Shown: piece after piece, positions 41,851 to 43,758 of the stretch
Layout of the letters: every line of letters starts with the position of its first letter
How positions within the stretch are numbered: position 1 is the stretch's first letter
Assembly: GCA_036491125.1 (NCBI GenBank)
Contig: DASXCO010000025.1
Location: forward strand, 1-43,758
Length of the DNA: 43,758 nucleotides
Source of the DNA: Acidimicrobiales bacterium
GTDB lineage: Bacteria; Actinomycetota; Acidimicrobiia; Acidimicrobiales; AC-9
Direction: 5' to 3'
The notes under the pieces: generated by a model
What the model saw: only the letters and a program-made list of their open reading frames with translations
Database searches by the model: none
What the model was told of the DNA's origin: nothing
Position numbers and translations under genes: made by a program

Positions 41851-42165
41851 ATGGCGGAGATGAAGTTCGAGAGGAAGGAGCTGCTCTCGCGCAAAGAGGC
41901 GGCGGCGCGGCTCTTGGAGGTGGCTGAGGCGCTCGGATCCAGCGGTGACTTCGAGCTGCAAGGGGGCGGGGAGAAGCTTCAGCTGGACGTGGCGAATGAG
42001 GTCACGTTTGAGCTGGAGATCGAGCTCGAGGACGGGAAAACGGAGCTGGAGATGGAGATCAAGTGGTCGTCGTCGACACCGCAGGCCGGGCCCACGCCGA
42101 CACGTTCAACAGCTCGCCGAGCTCCGAGCCGACCGCGAAAGACGGGTAGCCGACGCCGCCGGTGA
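41851..42165 (+). CDS. amphi-Trp domain protein
   Basis: 104 residues. The first 75 match the small amphi-Trp type: FERKELLSRKEAAARLLEVA, then strand pairs LQLDVANEVTFELEIELEDG and KTELEMEIKW. The tail of 29 residues is Arg/Ser/Pro-rich and may be disordered. The function of the domain is not known. The start is an ATG following a purine-rich stretch. Confidence 0.75.
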   Translation: MAEMKFERKELLSRKEAAARLLEVAEALGSSGDFELQGGGEKLQLDVANEVTFELEIELEDGKTELEMEIKWSSSTPQAGPTPTRSTARRAPSRPRKTGSRRRR

Positions 42166-42290
42166 AACGACCCAAGGGATTATCGACGCCGGCACGGGAG
42201 TGGCCTCTTGGGGGCTCGCCTACGGGCACAAGTGCGACCCGGTACCGGCAGACGTTCAGCTGACGGCGGAGGCTGCGTCGAGCCCGACGG

Positions 42291-43109
42291 TCAAGACTTG
42301 CCCGACTCGTACACCTCGGTGAAGAGATCGCCCTGTGCTGCACCAGCGCCGGACTTGCCGCCGCCGCGGCCCCGCAGGACGTAGGCGATGCCAACGGCGA
42401 GCACCGCACCGACAGCCGGCCCCGCAACGTAGACCCAGTAACCAGTAAAGGTCGTGCCTACCAGGTCAGGCCCGAAGGTGCGGGCCGGGTTCATCGAAGC
42501 TCCCGAGATCGGACTGCCCCACAGCCCGGCGAGGGCGATGTAGGCCCCCACCCCGAAGGCAGCGAAGACGCCGATGCTCTGTGCGCCCGAAGCCGTGCCC
42601 AGGATCACGCTGACCAGCCCTATGGTCAAGAACACCTCCATCCAGAAGGCGGCCATGTTCGAGTAGCCGTGGGCGGGGTAGTTGGACCCGTAGATGGCCG
42701 AGACGTTGATCACCGCACGGAGGAAAAGAGCCGCCAGAGTTGCCCCGACGAGCTGGACCAGGATGTAGCCAGGAACCCGCCGCCACGGGAAGTCACGGCG
42801 CAGGGCGAAGGCGATGCTCACCGCTGGGTTGAGGTGCGCCCCTGAGAGCCTTCCCATGAACAAGATGATGGCCATGACCATCAGACCGGGTGCCACCACG
42901 GCTGCCTGGCGGCTGATCGTCGCCGGAAAGGCGCGGGACATCATGCCCGCGCCGGCCGCCACCAGCACCAGGAAGAACGTGCCCAGCAGCTCGGAGAACA
43001 GCCGTCGCCATTCCTGGCGCGGGTCGTTGAAGTCCCTGACGCGTTCGATCACGCTCCGCTCATAGCGAGCGAGGGCGCCCTCGGTCGGCAGCTCTTGCTT
43101 CGCGGTCAT
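42291..43109 (-). CDS. Aquaporin-family (MIP) channel
   Basis: 272 residues, six membrane helices and two half-helices. The two NPA motifs are GAHLNPAVSIAFAL and GASMNPARTFGPDL; the Arg after the second NPA is the selectivity-filter Arg. The sequence around the second motif is closer to water-type AqpZ than to GlpF. A 40-residue charged N-terminal extension precedes the first helix. The ATG at 43109 has GAGGTGG five bases upstream, which decides the start over the GTG at 43121. Confidence 0.92.
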   Translation of the reverse strand: MTAKQELPTEGALARYERSVIERVRDFNDPRQEWRRLFSELLGTFFLVLVAAGAGMMSRAFPATISRQAAVVAPGLMVMAIILFMGRLSGAHLNPAVSIAFALRRDFPWRRVPGYILVQLVGATLAALFLRAVINVSAIYGSNYPAHGYSNMAAFWMEVFLTIGLVSVILGTASGAQSIGVFAAFGVGAYIALAGLWGSPISGASMNPARTFGPDLVGTTFTGYWVYVAGPAVGAVLAVGIAYVLRGRGGGKSGAGAAQGDLFTEVYESGKS

Positions 43110-43351
43110 GTACCACCTCACATGGGAGTCGATCTAGGGAACGCTGGGCCTGGAGTCGCTGGATCGGCTCCAGTTTGAACCACCTCGGCAACCACTGGGG
43201 ACCTATCCGGGCGCCTTGACTTGTTGTAGGAGCGAGCTCGTAGCGCTCCCTTTGATGATCGTCTGGTACTACAACGAGCCCGAGGGCCGAACTGGCCTGA
43301 TCTGGCGGCCCACGGCGTGGAGAATATGAGAACGGTGTTGTACTGGAGGGC
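43110..43351. promoter_or_regulatory. Divergent region between the aquaporin and dehydrogenase genes
   Basis: Contains GTTGTAG at 43223-43229 and its complement CTACAAC at 43269-43275, with a further GTTGTA near 43337. Three occurrences of the same hexamer in 120 bases suggest binding sites for a regulator of one or both genes. A GGAGCG/CGCTCC hairpin lies between them. No regulator gene is visible in the window. Confidence 0.35.
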
Positions 43352-43758
43352 ATGGAACAGACCTGGTTCATCACCGGCTCCTCACGTGGCCTAGGCCGCG
43401 CCCTCGTCCGAGCCGCCCTCGACGCCGGCGACCTCGTCGCCGCCACCGCCCGCCAGCCAGCCCAGCTCGAGGACCTCCTCGCGGAATACGGCGACCGCAT
43501 CCGCACGATCGGCCTGGATGTCACCGACGCCCCAGCCGCCCGTTCAGCGATCGCGGACGCCCGCCGCCACTTCGGCCGCCTGGACGTCATCGTCAACAAC
43601 GCCGGCTACGCCAACGTCTCACCGATCGAGACCACCGACGACGAAGACTTCCGCGCCCAGTTCGAGACCAACTTCTGGGGCGTCTACCACGTCTCCAAAG
43701 CGGCGATCCCGGTCCTTCGGGAGCAAGGTGGGGGCCTCGTAATGCAGATCTCGTCCGT
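43352..43758 (+). CDS. Short-chain dehydrogenase/reductase, cut by the window end
   Basis: The first 135 residues are visible: the NAD(P)-binding motif FITGSSRGLGRALVRAALDA, the adenine-ring Asp in LDVTDAP, and the structural motif VIVNNAGY (NNAG). After the NNAG motif comes FETNFWGVYHVSKAAIPVLR. The catalytic Ser of the last visible stretch (MQISS) is at the edge, and Tyr/Lys lie beyond it. It is an oxidoreductase of the classical SDR family. The start is ATG, with GGAGGG six bases upstream. Confidence 0.85.
   Translation, partial: MEQTWFITGSSRGLGRALVRAALDAGDLVAATARQPAQLEDLLAEYGDRIRTIGLDVTDAPAARSAIADARRHFGRLDVIVNNAGYANVSPIETTDDEDFRAQFETNFWGVYHVSKAAIPVLREQGGGLVMQISS

Overview
The window is high-GC DNA with dense, overlapping operons, many GTG/TTG starts, Mce proteins, an NdgR/IclR-type regulator facing leuCD, and an Rpf-like secreted domain. 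This points to an actinomycete (Actinomycetota). An Acidimicrobiia-like lineage is my best guess, from gene content and style only, with no database search.

Layout. (1) 1-8736: the tail of a LuxR-type regulator, then six consecutive Mce genes joined by 1-4 nt overlaps and a Mce-associated membrane protein. Two of the Mce proteins look like lipoproteins. No YrbE permease or ATPase gene is present. (2) 8739-18397: branched-chain amino acid block. leuD and leuC lie on the minus strand, facing an IclR-family regulator across a short palindrome. After an Rpf-like protein, a hydrolase and greA comes the leuB-ilvE-cimA-hypothetical operon. leuB has what looks like a complete attenuator: promoter, a 10-residue leader peptide with Val and tandem Ile codons, and three mutually exclusive RNA pairings ending in an intrinsic terminator. 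(3) 18466-21252: acyl-CoA dehydrogenase, gltX, tRNA-Gln(CUG) and tRNA-Glu(CUC).

(4) 21211-38114: a 16.85-kb integrated element bounded by 56-bp direct repeats of the tRNA-Glu 3' half. It carries a tyrosine integrase, an excisionase-like protein, a small two-gene cassette, and a MobF relaxase-helicase preceded by a candidate oriT whose nic sequence resembles that of R388. No type IV secretion or coupling protein is visible, so it looks mobilizable rather than self-transmissible. Its cargo is a MerR/methyltransferase/phosphotransferase cluster, a VOC protein, a six-gene minus-strand operon and a divergent ArsR-SRPBCC-SRPBCC operon. The six-gene operon runs ArsR-rhodanese regulator, ArsM-like methyltransferase, DsrE-like protein, short SRPBCC-like protein, metallo-beta-lactamase/rhodanese protein, MFS transporter.

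The most unusual feature is in that operon. The ArsM-like methyltransferase has an in-frame UGA where relatives have a metalloid-binding Cys, the reading frame continues for 56 well-conserved-looking residues, and a bacterial SECIS-like hairpin follows the UGA. I read it as a selenoprotein carried on a mobile element, in a sulfur/selenium/arsenic-type detoxification operon.

(5) 38115-43758: chromosome again, with a diacylglycerol-kinase-like protein, a SHOCT membrane protein, an MFS exporter, an amphi-Trp protein, an aquaporin and the start of a short-chain dehydrogenase cut by the window edge.
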